A stretch of 64,000 bases of DNA from Lithospermum erythrorhizon (GCA_019722365.1 JADFUC010002403.1:1-64000), one strand, 5' to 3'; shown: positions 44,494 through 57,737, numbered from the stretch's first letter. The notes: generated by a model from the sequence alone, not told the origin. Program-made: numbers and translations.

Positions 44494-46856
44494 ATAAATG
44501 TAACGACCACTAAAAAGTCGGTACTTACTGAGGTTAAGATCATTAACAACTTTTGTACACGAGTCGCAACCGATGGACACAATAGCGAATATATTTTGCC
44601 CGACATTAACAAAGACATAACTCTCTATTCTATCGTGGTGTTCCATGACATATCGAGAAAAACATGAGACAACGAATACAATTCGACCTTAATAATACCT
44701 TCGAGGATACTGAAATCCAAAAAATACAACATAGGAAAGTATGACAACCAAGTCTAAAAATATACAAATGCGACAACAAAAGGGAAATGACGGATAAGCA
44801 ATTTCTATGCCACGCGCCTCATCACACGGTACTTAAATGCATTTCTGTATGCGATCTCGACCACGCCAGCGGTGCTCCAGAAACCTGGGCATAAAAACGC
44901 CCGCCCGATAGAGAATAGAGTTGGCTGTGTGAGTGAATACAAATACCACAGACTTACGTCACATATACTACTTATATATATATAACATATGCATATACAT
45001 TAACCGGTACACAATAAATAGCGTCACGAAATCACATAGAATCTCCTATATGATATCACATAATACTATACGCAGGAGCTTATAACCATAAACAATGCAT
45101 ATTCATTCAAGGGAGGCAGTCTCGGCACAAAGAATCATCAAAGCTAGAAATCCGCTCAAATATGCACATGTAGAAGAATCCGCTTCAAATAGTACATATG
45201 AGAATCCGCGCCAAATAATACACATATGAGGAATCCGCTGTATTATAATCGGATGACCTCAAACTACGTCCTCAGGCGAGCTATACCCTCAATGTGGATA
45301 TCACGCAACCTCGAATCACGGGGCTACCCAGCGCGATATGCACACCGCGCTGAAGCCGCCCCGGTCGGGGAGTCACCGCGCTCATGAAGCCAGCACACAA
45401 AGAAATCAAAAACACATGCGCACTGCTGACCCTGCCTTGTAGCAGTACCGCACAACACACGTGGCATACCCACAATCTCATAACATGAATCATATTCACA
45501 ACTATCCCATAATATAAATCATAATCACTAATATCTCATGATATGAATCATAATCTCAATTATCTCATAATATAACTCATAATCTCAATTATCTCATGAT
45601 ATAAATCATAAATCGATTTACACATAATATCGATCACGATCACCATACACATATCCAAAATAGTCCGTGGCAGCACATGAAATATATAACATATATATGA
45701 GGTTACCGTTGTGAGATTTGTACTCTCGAGCCAAAAGCGATAATGCTAACTACAAGCGTCCTCGTTTCGAGTCGGGCTCAACTCTGTCGGAGAGAAATTA
45801 TACATTATAACACATTCATTTTAATAACCTCTCTTAACATCTATATCAAGCCCGATGTATCTGACGTCTCAAAATTCAAATTAATCTTTGGTTAGCTTGA
45901 TTACTACTCAACTTAGAATAACTGTGACCGTATCTCTGATCGACCTCAAAGCATCCAAATCATATTTCAAAACAACTATATTAAAGTTTCATAACATCAT
46001 CGTGCAATTTAAGGAAAGCGTAGAAAAATTCAACCCACGATCCAATCAATGCAACTTCCAGCCCTTAAAATCAAGTATAATCGCTACAGCTCACATATTT
46101 CCAAGCTTAGGATATACATAACATTTCAACCTTTAGCTTCCGGTTCCTCAAGAAGTCAACAAAAGTCAACCTATCCAATTTTCTACACATTTCAACCTCC
46201 AAAATACGATTGTCACAACCTCTAATCATGTAATCTAAGCCTAGACGATCCATATGTATCATTTTGAAGTCCCAAAATCATGGTCAACAAAAATCCAATA
46301 AAGTCAACTCTTCGAAACTCGAAATATCTCAAAAGATTTTATCTTTCTTACCTAGATATGATGAGGATGATGAGGAGAAGCAAATCCACCACTTTGTCCT
46401 TGAGTTTAAGCGACAATCGATGAGAGAAATGGAAAATTCCCGAAGGGGAGGGGAAGAGTGGGCTTTTAAATATCCTTGAGGAAAGAGGCGGAAAAGAGTT
46501 TATGGATGAGGATGATGGATAGTGGTGGTAGGTGGGACTCAGTAGAAGGGAAAAAAGTGCGTTCGTTCGGTTTGGTTAATTTCTCCCTTTCCGTACTTAA
46601 ATCTCAATGGCTTGATTTCAAAATGTAAAATTTTTCATGACATAAACTACTACTCATATAATCTTAGTCTCGTTACATCGATTTTATTCGAAATTATTTA
46701 TATACTATCTCAGTCCACCACGAAATGTACCACCAACCCGACCCGATTTGTTATATTCTCCACTACTCAAACTTTGGAAATTTTTAATTTCACCGGAAAT
46801 ACTCACAGAAGCTTATACTATCAATATATTGGTAAAGAGCAGCGTTATTAAATAAA
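44494..46856 (-). repeat. Solo LTR A4 (family A) with target duplication ATAAA
   Basis: LTR 44499-46851 (TGTAACGACC ... GCGTTATTAA) is bordered by ATAAA at 44494-44498 and 46852-46856, the 5-bp duplication made by LTR retrotransposons. No internal sequence lies on either side: the flanks are the two halves of LTR C1. Such solo LTRs arise by recombination between the two LTRs of one element. Confidence 0.85.
45136..45252. repeat. Minisatellite in solo LTR A4
   Basis: Three to four units of the A-type 30-bp repeat (AGAATCCGCGCCAAATAATA type). Confidence 0.75.
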
Positions 46857-47939
46857 TATGGTTTACAGCGAATGCTCATATAATCAGCCTCGACACTGCG
46901 GGGAGAAACTTATGCCCATCGACGAAGCTAACAACGCTCATCAGCAGTGCGAACCAAAACACCACACTTATACCGGAGCTATAAGGAAATACTGAATGTC
47001 TATTTCGACACTCATCATCAGCTCATATACAACTCATCTTTACCTGACTCGACCAACAAAACACTCTAAACATCCAAAATGATAGCTTGACACGGAAACC
47101 ACTTATCTAATACGACTCAACTTCACACTCAAAAGCTCAATAACTCACAAACAACATATAATCCATACTTTCAGCGGTAATTCATATTCAAACATAATCC
47201 CGATACAAAATATATATACATATATACATTAACAATTTGGTAGGACAATTTACACCCGTGAGATAATTACTCACCTAAAATAGCAATAATAAATGCCTCG
47301 ACAGCTAATCCAAATTATTAGTTTCCCCGTTCCACGCCTAATCACAAACACCCGAAAATACAGTACTACTTACTCTGATAAAGCCAACCCGTTTTAGTTT
47401 TTCTTTTTAACTATCAACTTATAACAATTATAGTTATCAACAACAACTCTAGGTGGAAATATTACTACTTGTAGCGTTTAAATGACTAATAAAATAGCAA
47501 TTTCAACCGTCCCAGCACAATAAATTGGCCCCTCACACTGCTCGATTCTGACACTGCAAGCAATTTCTAATCGATCAACGATCAATTATTGCTTCTTAAT
47601 CCATTTCTAAGGAGAGGGAATGAGGAGGTTCGGCCAACTGCATGGGGAAGAGAAGGGGAGTGGGTTTTGGTAGAATGAGAGCGAAGATAAGGTTGAAAAG
47701 ATATTTAGAGAATGACTTAAGTCCCGTTTGGTTGTGGTTTTATTTCTCCACTTTTTGTAATCAAATTCTCGTGAAACCGATTCTAAATATATTATTACCC
47801 GTGAAATATAATACTACTCAATTAATACTAGTCTCGGAAGTATCGATTTTATTCAGAAAAGTATTTATACTATCTCCGATTCACGCTAAGCGATATATAA
47901 CATTTTTTTTATTTTTTATTTTTACTATGGGTTATTTCA

Positions 47940-48400
47940 GTTACCTTAGCAGGTTGAGTTATTGGGTTAATTGGAGAGCCTATATATGTGGAACAATAGG
48001 TTTAGCTTAACATCAAAACCTAAACCACAACGAGAAGATTTTTCGGCCTCACTCATAATGTAAGTGGCAAGTTCGTAAGTGAAAAAACTTGATCTTTTGC
48101 TTAATTTAATCATCAAGCTTCCATGTGTTCTAGCAAACCCATGTCGGATTCAACCCCTCACGAATTATTATGGATCGGCTAGAGCGCGGCCGGTGTGGTG
48201 CTCGAGATTGGATTGTTGTTACAGGCTTCGGACAAGATGTTGGTGACATTTTCCATTTGCAAATTGTAAGTACTCTTGTATTCATATTGTATAATATGTT
48301 GTGGATCTAACGTTGTAACAATTAAATATGATCTTGGTATGATTGTGTGAGTAAGTTTATTCAAGTTATATGATATAAATCTCTTGATCTTGTGTCTTTT
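47940..48400 (+). repeat. Copia LTR fragment (right part)
   Basis: TAGCAGGTTG, CTATATATG, then GATTCAACCCCTCACGAATT and TTGTAAGTACTCTTGTATTC match 14008-14340 of the copia D1 LTR. Left side cut by LTR C1; right limit near 48400 where Tat-like RT begins. Confidence 0.65.
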
Positions 48401-48579
48401 TCTTGGTTGGCTCAATGCCTTTCAACATCATGTATACCAAGTTTCCGATACACCACTCTAAATGAGCCTTACGGGGGTTGGTGATGGTGACTTGTCTTAT
48501 CTAATTAAAGGTTTCACAATATTCCCGATATGATGCGCCAGTGCTTTACTCTTTTGCAGTATCATCACATATATTTCCA

Positions 48580-48900
48580 TGTTTACGCGATTTGGGATGT
48601 GAATATGGAATTCACCAATCGATGATATGTAGCTCATGCATTTTTATTCCCCAAGGGCATAACCTTCCAACAATAAGAACCATATTAAGTTATGAAAGCG
48701 GTTTCTGTACCGTTCGGGAAGAATTTGAATTGATGATATCCTTGAGAGACATCATATCAAAGACTTCATGCCCCACAACGCCGCAACCAACCGCCCTAGG
48801 CAAGGTAAAGGGTAAAAGTATTTGGGACACGCCTTATTAATCTTGGTGAAGTCCGTAGACATTCACAACTTCTTATTAGGTTTAACCAGCGACATTAGCG
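48580..48900 (-). pseudogene. Tat-type reverse transcriptase fragment
   Basis: The minus strand reads KPNKKLWMSTDFTKINKACP and then FYPLPCLGRL, matching the Tat RT block VDFTDLNKACPKDSYPLPRID. Further on is YKVMPFG-like VMPLG and ATYHRLVN (for ATYQRLVNKMF). The YxDD box is not found. Broken by a frame change between the blocks. Confidence 0.8.
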
Positions 48901-49659
48901 ATCGATGGAGGAACTGATGCTTGGATGGCATTAATACTATTAATGTCTGTAGCTCCTCCCAAACCACTAAATTCTTTTCATCATTGAAAAATTGCTTTTG
49001 TTTAATTGGCAAAAGGTGTTATCGACATACAATCATTACAACGTCGATGGATCATCCGAGGCGTATCACTTTGGTTCAAAGCAAAGGCATCCTCTGTTCA
49101 TGACCAAGGCTATCAATCTTTGTTTGTGTTCCTCTCCCAACTTTGTTCCTCTTCGGAAAGTTGTATCCTTTTCCTTTGTTTAAAAGGGATTTCTTCATGC
49201 GATGCGCCCGCCTTTGTTTCTCTTTCTTTCGGCCAATTATCTTAACCTTGCCGCCTCGTCGTGTTCACATCCATATGATTTTCCCTACTTTATTGCATAT
49301 TTTTCTCACTCATTCCTGTGTTCAACGGGGAACAAAGTTTTGCTAACATATTCGTGCTCTTTTTTGGTCACCACATATTTCCCCAATGCCCCCGGAATAG
49401 GAAATTTCATCTTAAGATGTATAGGTGAGACTACAGTACGCAAAACTGTCAATATGGGTCAGCATATCAACCCATTATATGAGGAATCCGCAATATCTAC
49501 TACCATGAATTGCGCTTGTAGATACCTTTGCCCCCGCACCCACTGTAAAATCCAACGTCACCACTCCCATAATATCATGGATAGAATGGCCTGTAAATCC
49601 TGTTTACAATGTATGGAACGGTTGTAACAAGTTGTGTGGTAGTTGCAACTTATCAAACG

Positions 49660-49760
49660 TGCTTAGGTATAGGATATCCGCCGAACTATTAGTGTCAACC
49701 AACATTCTTTGAACTGTAAAATTTGCGATGATATATAGGGGTTATCACCACTGGATCATC
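49660..49760 (-). pseudogene. Tat-type aspartic protease fragment
   Basis: The minus strand reads FTVQRMLVDTNSSADILYL, the retropepsin active-site strand (family VDxGSSADIL). Asp is retained but the normal Gly reads Asn, so it would not be active. Confidence 0.75.
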
Positions 49761-50117
49761 ATGGGGTAATTGGATTCCCTGTAACTCTTTATCAGAAAAA
49801 CTTATCATCTCATTCCTTAATCCTGCTATTTGGTTGATGGAGTAAACTTCTTGATGACCTGGTCCGATTTATTCATGGTATTATCACTTCCCTACGAACA
49901 TAATTCTTCCTTCAATTCAAGGATTCACTGCCCCCTGCTATACCGCCTGAAATGGTATATATGCACCTCGTAATTGGGGGTGCTTCTAGCGGTCCCATTT
50001 GATTCTTGGGCCGTTATCCGAGGGAGGGCTTTTGCGGTTGTGACGTGAAACGTCCGGTGGAGTTCCCTTTTCTATAAATTCTTTCAAATACCCCAGTTTG
50101 ATTAATTTCTCGATTTC

Positions 50118-50459
50118 TTATTTGAGAATTCTACACTCATTTGTATCATGTCCGTGTTCACGGTGATAATCATAATAGCGGTTCTTATCCCTTCTACTTG
50201 ATGCACTTCTCATTCGCACTACCTTAGGTAATAAATTCTTATCTTCTAATTGTGAGAACACTTCCTTTATAGACACACTTAATGGTGTCGCCTTTTTTTT
50301 TGTTAATGTTTGTATACAGTGGACTAACCATTTTTGGGGCAGGTTCTCATATTGTCGCCTTTTGGAGGTATGCCCCCTATCTCGCTGAAGCAATTCCCAA
50401 ACTAGATTCTTTATCGTGTTCTCTTGTGAATTACATCTCGCAAGTCCTTGTTTTGGCAT
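50118..50459 (-). pseudogene. Tat-type gag 3' part
   Basis: A 113-codon minus-strand frame contains RRDKNRYYDYHREHGHDTNE followed by CRILK. This matches the Tat Gag signature (DKxKYCxYHRDHGHDTEEC), with the first Cys replaced by Tyr. A basic stretch precedes it. Upstream gag debris such as GPNESLR (about 50690-50640) is in another frame. Confidence 0.8.
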
Positions 50460-50850
50460 TATTTATTTGTTAGGTCTTCCAACTCTAAGTACTACCTTAC
50501 TTTCATTGTCAACTCATCCTTAGACAATGGCATCTCCAACACAAGGGCTTTTTTTAATTTCCCATATGTTAGCTCGCTGTTAAAAGTCATATATGCTATC
50601 TGATATTGACTTTAGGTATTTTCAACAGAATATCATTTTATCATTTATGATAGCTCCTAAGGGATTCATTAGGCCCTTTACTCAATATCCAATGGTCTCC
50701 GCTTTCATCCTAGTGCGCTTATATTTTCCGACCTACTATATTACAATTTTCACTAGGACATTCAAATATAGGACTTGGTATGCTAATTGGACTTTCTGGG
50801 ATCTTAGTCAAGCGGGTGGATATGGTCCGCTTAGGGATGCTCCTTGACAA

Positions 50851-51109
50851 CCACTCGGATGTCAAAGGGAGATGGGCCGTCGTTTCTAGAACTACCGTTC
50901 TTGTGTGCCAAAGACTGATCCGTTGTTGTACCTAAAAGAGCGACTGCGTGGAGAGATCGCAAACACTCCAAAGGTCAACTCAGTTATGGGAATTTAATAT
51001 TAACAATTCAAGCAGTTAATTAGCAATTAAGGAAAGTATGTTCAAGGAATGTAGTATTTATGGGGAGGAACCTAAGAGTTTTAAGGAACGCTCATCTGGA
51101 TGCTTAGCA
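50851..51109. other. Unassigned stretch left of element E
   Basis: No domain recognised; may be the 5' part of the Tat-like element. Ends in TAGCA, which would be the left target duplication of element E if its right partner had survived. Confidence 0.4.
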
Positions 51110-51991
51110 TGTTGACATATTTAGATATTAGAGCTCATAAATATGCCCGTTGAACAATTTGATTGCACAGCCGATTTACTCATTTAATAAGTATAAGTTC
51201 ACATATATATGTTCGATTGGCTGGGATAATTGACATGTTGGGATTAACTCTCAAGACGACATTAGGGGTTATGGCTACCAGAGTCCTCATAATCTATATA
51301 TATCAATGAGATGTTCGGTTAACATAAATTAATCTAATACTCTTGTCAATCGAGTCTAAGAGGTCACACACAATAATAGGATCAAACTATGATACAATTA
51401 TAACTTCCCGGGTTAAAGCAGAATCAGATGGAAATAACGGGCAAGATTCGATTTCGAATCCTATCCAACGGGCGCAAGCGACCGAGAAGGAAACGTAGGA
51501 GTGGATTCTAGGAATCTTCTTCTTACAAGTGGCTTTAATCTTCTTCTTCTCTATGAAGTGTTGAAGAGTTTTGCCATACTCTTTGATGTGTTTAAATTGT
51601 GGATTGAAAAGTCAGATATAAAGGGCTGAGTCAGGAAATTATTTCAATATTCATTATTCATCTTTCTAAAAGATGAAAGCATAACTCTCCTCCTCCTTTT
51701 TCCAACTCTGTTTGATCAAATAGGAGAAGAAAACCTTAGGATTTTTCTTCCTCCTAAATTCATTTGTTTACTTTAATTGTTCTAGTAAAACCGGGCTATG
51801 GTTCGATCAATCGTCAGGGATTATTCTGTGAGACAACATACATTGGTTGTTCGGAGGCTCTTCTGATTTTATTGCGTTGCAACTTCAAGGTGTAAGGTAC
51901 ATAATCTATGATTGAATTACTATTTTTATAATCTCGTAGAGTTCCTGGTATTCGGTTAGATAATTGTTGCTTTAATCCGTAAAACCCAACA
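51110..51991 (+). repeat. Left LTR of copia-type element E
   Basis: Starts TGTTGACATATT, ends CCCAACA, 882 bp, direct copy at 54577-55423. TTAACATAAATTAATCTAAT, CTTCCCGGGTTAAAG and GATTCTAGGAATCTTCTTCT recur in both copies. Confidence 0.8.
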
Positions 51992-52079
51992 TTGGCATCA
52001 AGAGCCTACTTCGAGTTTTATAATTATGTAATTATGATATATAAATTGTTTATATTTTGAGATCTGAATTTTATATGTT

Positions 52080-52480
52080 AGAAATTGCTAGTTCACATTT
52101 GTTTAATTTAATCTATCATATATGTGATTAATTGAATTAAATATGATTAATTGGTAATCAATAATTAAAATATTTTTAATTAGAAATATTTAATCTATGA
52201 TCTATGTTTAATCAAATATGCGATTAATTGGTAATCAATAATTCATCTATGATATACGATTAATTGGTAATCAATAGTTAAAATATGATTAATTGTGATA
52301 ATTAAAATAATTTGATCGATTTTTAATTATAATATTTTTAATCAAATATGATTAATTGGCACCAATAATTTAATCTATGATATATGTGATTAATCTATGA
52401 TCTATGTTAGATTTTTATGTATTTAATTAGAAATATTTTTCTAGATTTTATGTATTAGCAAAATATTTGAATCAATTGAT
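52080..52480 (+). repeat. Irregular AT-rich repeats in element E leader
   Basis: GATTAATTGGTAATCAATAA and close variants recur at least four times (about 52140, 52215, 52258, 52350), mixed with AAATATTTTTAAT and TCTATGATATATG. No coding sense. Confidence 0.8.
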
Positions 52481-54576
52481 TATACAGTAAAAGTCGATAA
52501 TTCAGATTAATTGTTAATCTTTTTAATTTGAACTTTTGCATAATCTAACAGAAATATTTTTTAGAATTTTATGATTTTCTATAATTTTCGAAAGCAAAAT
52601 TTATATCGCTCGATTTCGAATCGACAAACCGATCGATCTATCAAAATCAAAGCTGCGAAAGTAAGAAATGTTCCTAGGCAATGAGCCTCAAGGATAAGTG
52701 TACTTGCCATTTATGTAGTGGCACTCACATCTTAAAAACTGTATTAAAGAAAATCGCATACCATTAATATTCAAGTAGCGGATCTGGAGATATTTGAGTA
52801 TAAAAGGAGTAGCATCTTGTTTAAAGAAAGAAGATGAACTAAGAGTTTAAAGGTCATATGTTTTAACTATACAGATCATTGTATGTATTATATACAAGTT
52901 ACTAAGAAAATGACCTTACCATATTCGAAGTTGTTGATGCATGGTCGCAACTGCTACTTTATAGTAAAGAAGATCAGATTCCGCCGCTATACAATATGGA
53001 TTGCTTCTATATAAAGAGTTATATATGATAAATGTTATGGAGTTTAAAGTGAATAAAATAAAATTAGACAAATTCTTTGTTTGAACTTGACATGTCTAAC
53101 GAGGATCTTCCCATTTAGATCTCATATAGAATGTCACGTTAACTATTACGTAACAATTCTTCTAAGAAATCGTGAATTGTTACAGTAATACTCCAAGCAA
53201 TGGAGAAAGAGAATAGAGGTAATAATAAAATTGTTCTGGGGTTAGTTCTAAGATCAATTGTTGATCCTTCTACAATGCTTAAATTATCTAACTAAGTGAA
53301 CTTTATGGTAATTGTGAAATTGGTCCACAGGCGTACTCATAGTCAATTACAACCAATATTATATCACCCATGTGATAACATAAGAAGTTGAATTCAAGAT
53401 CATACCTTGACAAGAAAGAGTACGACCGTCAAGCTAGCATAAGGATATTCAAAGAATTAGGTAGTATATAAGATATACGCCCATGACTTAAAAATTTGAG
53501 GAAAATGGACGTGGGCTCGGTCACATGTTCAACATGACGTAAAGACTATTCTTTCGAAGGATACTTAAGCATTTAATTTACACGATCATCTTATTTACAT
53601 TTCCTAATGGACCTAAAAGCGCGAGGCTTCCGTGGATCTACTTACATAGTTAAACTAGCATCTCGGGGCGCTTTCTCTGGGATTAGACTACCTGATTTAA
53701 TCAAAAGGAAAAACCTTAATGATGCCTGATTCATTTAGTGCTACGCTTTTAATTTCTTCCGTAGGCTTCGTTTGAATATATGCTTCTTATTCAAAAGAAA
53801 GTTTTCCTTATAATTCTTAAGGGTCAACAAAGATAATGGCATATTATAATAAAAAATTTGTTCCACCCCAGTAATAATGCATTTTTCCTGAGAGATCTTT
53901 GGGTTAAGGATCCAAAAAAGAAATCCTCCGCTCAAGCTGAAATGCGAGGATTATTTATCCCTAATCAGTGTCCACTAATAGAATCGTTCAAATTGGTTGG
54001 GTATGAATGATTGCGGATCACTTTTTGCATCAAAGTGGAGCATGATTATCAACTCAATCAATCATTGGTACGCATGTCGGAAATGTTGTTCGAACAATGC
54101 ATGATCGATTTCCGACGCTTAAAACTTTTGAAGATAGTATATTTGTATCATAAGGTAAGCTACGTAATCCCAGACATGCAGTGACTCCGATGTCTCTCTT
54201 TTGCTACTTTGTGCATGTAATTTTGAACCCGTCTCTTAATGTTTTTCGCAAATGGACGATTATAAAAGACTTGAAGTTCAGATACTCCAAGTTGTCAAGT
54301 GCGAAATCTTGTACACAAGATAAGATTTGTACAACTGGATATAATCTGCTAGATTTCTAACTTTGAGAATTAAGGGTGATTATGATTACACTCTCTCCAA
54401 AGATAGTAATCGAATCAAATTAATTCATATACCTAAGAAAAGTACAGGTGCAAGAAAGCTCGTACACAAATCATACCAAAGCTCGATCATAAATCGAGCG
54501 CAAGTGGATCGCTTTAAGATGTAATCGGGTTAATAAGTAATCGGTTACAAGTAACGGTCCAAGTGGAAAGCGGGAG

Positions 54577-55423
54577 GCGTTGGAAATATGAGATTAGATT
54601 CATAAATAAGTCCGCCGAATAATTTGATTGTGCCAACCGATTTACTCATTTAATAAGTTCACATATATGTTCGATTGTTAGACAATTGACATTTTAGGGA
54701 TTAACTCGACTGACATTATGGGTTACGATGAAGCTTACTAGAATTCTACCATAATCTATAAGCATTAATGAGATGTACGGTTAACATAAATTAATCTATT
54801 ACTCTTGTCAATCGAGCCTAAGAGGTTATACATGACAACATGATCAAACAATAATACGATTATAACTTCCCGGGTTAAAGTGTAACTGTATGAAAATAAT
54901 GGGGCAAGATTACGATTTTGGAATCCTACCCTATAAGCTCGCGAATCGAGAAGGAAGGAGGGGAGGGATTCTAGAATCTTCTTCTTACAAGGGTTCTAGA
55001 ATCTTCTTCTTAAGGTTGAAGAGTTTTGTCATAACTCTTTGAAATGTTTAAATTCATGGGCTCGAGAAGCCTATATATAGCGGGCTCGAAAGTCAAGTGA
55101 ATTATTTGCTCATTCATTATTCATCTTTTTAGAAAATATGAAAGCAAAACTCCCTCCTTTTTCCAACCCCTCTTGTTCGACCAAATAGGAGAAGAAAAAC
55201 CTTAGATTTTTTTCCTCCTAAATTTCTTTGTTCACTTTAATTGTTCTAGTAAAACCGTAAAGTAAAGCGGTTCGATCAATCTCTGTCAGCGTGGACTATT
55301 CTTAGAGACAACCTACTTTGGTTGTTCGGATGCTCCTCTGATTTTATTCCGCTGCAACTTCAAGGTGTAAGGTACATAATCTCTTATTGAATTACGGTTT
55401 TTATAATCTCGTAAAGTTCCTTG
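54577..55423 (+). repeat. Right LTR of element E, 3' truncated
   Basis: Starts CGTTGGAAATATG (TG mutated) and is colinear with 51110-51930 to CTCGTAAAGTTCCTTG. The final part present in the left LTR (to CCCAACA) is missing. A short tandem duplication of GGGTTCTAGAATCTTCTTCT lies at about 54970-55012. Confidence 0.75.
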
Positions 55424-57737
55424 CCTACCGGGTGTGATGACCAAATCGCCTCTTCATTGGATACAATGAAAGGAAAATGTTTGTCGGGATCAGCGATGCC
55501 AATGACAAGGCCACGAACACATCCGCATTTGAGATGGTTACGCTATTTCCATTACACTTACTGATGATTACAGTAGATGTGGTTATGTATATCTAATGAA
55601 ACACAAACGTGAATCCTTCCAAGAAACTTCATTTAATGTTGAAGAATCAATTGAACAAGACTATAAAGATTATTCGGCCTCATAGAGGAGGAGAATATTT
55701 AAGTCAAGGGTTCAAATACTCACAACTCACTCCTGCAGGAACGCCACGGCGCGTCTGAAAGGAGAAATCGAACCTTGATTGACATGGTTTGACATATGAT
55801 GAGCCTATCTATCCTGCCAATTAATTTCTGGATATACACTACAAAGCGCATCACTCATACTTAATAAAATGTCCAACTATATCAGCATATGAAATACCTC
55901 ATGAATTGAGTTATGAAGTTTCAAATTAGCCTTCTTAGGATTTAGCTATGCTTATGTTCAAGAAGTTGACAAAGATGTATTAGTGCCTAAATCGATAAAT
56001 GCTACTTAATTGGTATTCCAAGCAAATCGTTGGTGTCTATCTCAGAGACTCGAGATCAGTGAATATTTTTAAAAGGAATATTCGTCTGGAAGTGGCTAGG
56101 AGCCGACACACACTAAAAGCAACTGCCAATACACCTAGTGTATAGACGACTAACACACCACAAGAATTTGAATCTTCTCAGGTGAGACCTGACATTCTTG
56201 ATTCACAGAGTCAGAGGGTAAGAATTCCCCTGAATATTTAGCCATTGCTGCATTCCATGACTATGAAATGATGCAAATGGATGTAAAGACCGTTTTCCTG
56301 AACGGAAACCTAGAGAGAAAAGTGTACGTGGTACAATATCCAGGCTTTACATGTCCCAAGAGGACCTAAGAAAAGTTTGCAAGCTATAGAGGTCCATTCA
56401 TGCTCTCAAGCAAGCATCCCCGTAGTTGGAACCTTCGTCTTGATAAGGCAATCAAAGTTTTTGGTTCATCAAAGACAAATAAGAGTCTTGTATATACAAG
56501 AAGGTGAGTGGGAGTTACATAACACTCATAGTCCTATATGTCGATGACATATTAATCATTTAATCATTGGAAGCAAAGTAGAATCAAGTAAACTCACCAA
56601 GTATTATCAGACGTTTTCAATGAAGGACTCAAGTGAAACGGTAATACATTCTTGGAATATAAATTCAAAGGCACACGACTGATGTGTCATATGGTACTAT
56701 TCGTTACCAAAGAATACCAGCTAATTCAGAGAAACCTCACGATCAGAGCCATGACATCTCAGAGTATCTGAGAAGAACTTAAGATGCATTCTTGGTACAT
56801 GATAGAGATGAATAGTTGGGTATAGACTGGTATACTGCCAATGTACTTGAAACTCGACTATACGGGTGGAACAGTTGTTCGAGCGGTTCCAAGAACATAG
56901 GCTAATATAGCCTATCCCTTTACCAAACTAATGCCTCAGGCAAAACATATTGAATATGCAATAACATCGGGTCCTAGATAAATGTCATGTTGGTATTGAT
57001 TCAAGTGGGAGTTAGCGTATCTGTCATGTTATGTGAACAAATAATTGAATATTACAAATTTTCTTATATATCAATTTGTTTGTCTACTATGTCTATGTGC
57101 TTATATCTCTTAGTTTACATATGTCAGTTGCTTTCCTCGTCGAGTGAAAATGAAGTCCCTTGGGCTACCATACAGTTTCTAGAGGACAACCTAGAAGTGT
57201 TGACAAGAGAGCCTATCAAGTCTAGAAATATAAGGTAGCCATTCGCTTCGTCGAGGCCGAAGGCCCGGCAACAAGCATTCGACGACCACCATAAATATTG
57301 ATGATCAACTCTCTTGGATCAGAAGAGTAAGTAAGCTTGATCAATCTTATGGCCTATTAGTTTGCAACCGAAAATTGATTGACCGCTGCAAATCATAGAA
57401 ATATGTATATCTGCGGTTCATGATATTTGCTTAGAATTGTTAGTTTAACAATTCTAGACTGCTGTGATATAACTCGCTATGTTATATGAGTTGTGTGCTT
57501 TGACTATGTCAAACGCCCGTCTAAATGATTATAACTAAGATATGTCAGCGACACAAAGAAGTATAGCAAGAGGTGTTGATATATTATAAGGGACGGATTA
57601 GTTTTATGGACGCTATAGTACCCATTCCGCTCAACTCGAGTAAAGAAAGTCGCAGTTTCATGACACACTTATTGTTAATTGCGACTGTAGATCGCAGATA
57701 AATGAATCAGAAAGAATCGCCCATGGCAAGTCAGGAG
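55424..57737 (+). pseudogene. Ty1/copia D2 pol (integrase to RNase H) and 3' non-coding tail
   Basis: The plus strand starts inside integrase: MTKSP at about 55443, DDYSRCGYVYLMKHK at about 55566, RGGEYLSQG, then SQLTPAGTP. The RT block DYEMMQMDVKTVFLNGNLE lies at about 56262 and LYVDDILI-like sequence at about 56534. RNase H traces reach about 56960. Stops in every block. From about 57000 to 57724 there is a non-coding tail resembling 12690-13467, ending in the purine tract GGCAAGTCAGGAG. The 5' half (LTR, gag, protease) is absent. Confidence 0.8.

Larger units (their letters stand above)
43545..47939 (-). repeat. LTR C1 (family C, 5' LTR), interrupted by solo LTR A4
   Basis: Left end TGTAACGACCCGCCCC; right end GGGTTATTTCA (47939). 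Parts 43545-44498 and 46857-47939 add up to about 2.0 kb and match LTR C2 (58043-59957). GTCGGCCGCC, ACACCAGAGTCACCAAA and AAGCTTAGTGA are shared with C2. The right flank is copia LTR sequence, so C inserted into a copia LTR. Confidence 0.8.
48420..50850 (-). mobile_element. Tat-lineage Ty3/gypsy remnant (gag-PR-RT), minus strand
   Basis: Sense order on the minus strand is gag (about 50830-50110), protease (about 49740-49660), RT (about 48900-48580), ending at the copia LTR. Motifs (see sub-entries) are those of the plant Tat lineage rather than the chromoviruses A-C. RNase H and integrase are absent, and element E starts shortly to the right. No LTR was identified. Confidence 0.75.
51110..55423 (+). 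mobile_element. Non-coding LTR retrotransposon E (copia-type ends)
   Basis: Two direct LTRs enclose about 2.6 kb. TTGGCATCAAGAGCC (51992-52006) after the left LTR is an initiator-Met primer site; AAGTGGAAAGCGGGAGG (54560-54576) before the right LTR is the purine tract. No gag, protease, RT or integrase motif was found between them, only short frames, so it is non-autonomous (LARD-like). The right LTR lacks about its last 55 bp and abuts the integrase of copia D2. Confidence 0.75.

Noticed and set aside
49202..49627. 141-codon plus-strand frame
   Set aside because: Lies antisense to Tat-like pol between protease and RT; no domain, and overlapping frames on the same strand are equally open.
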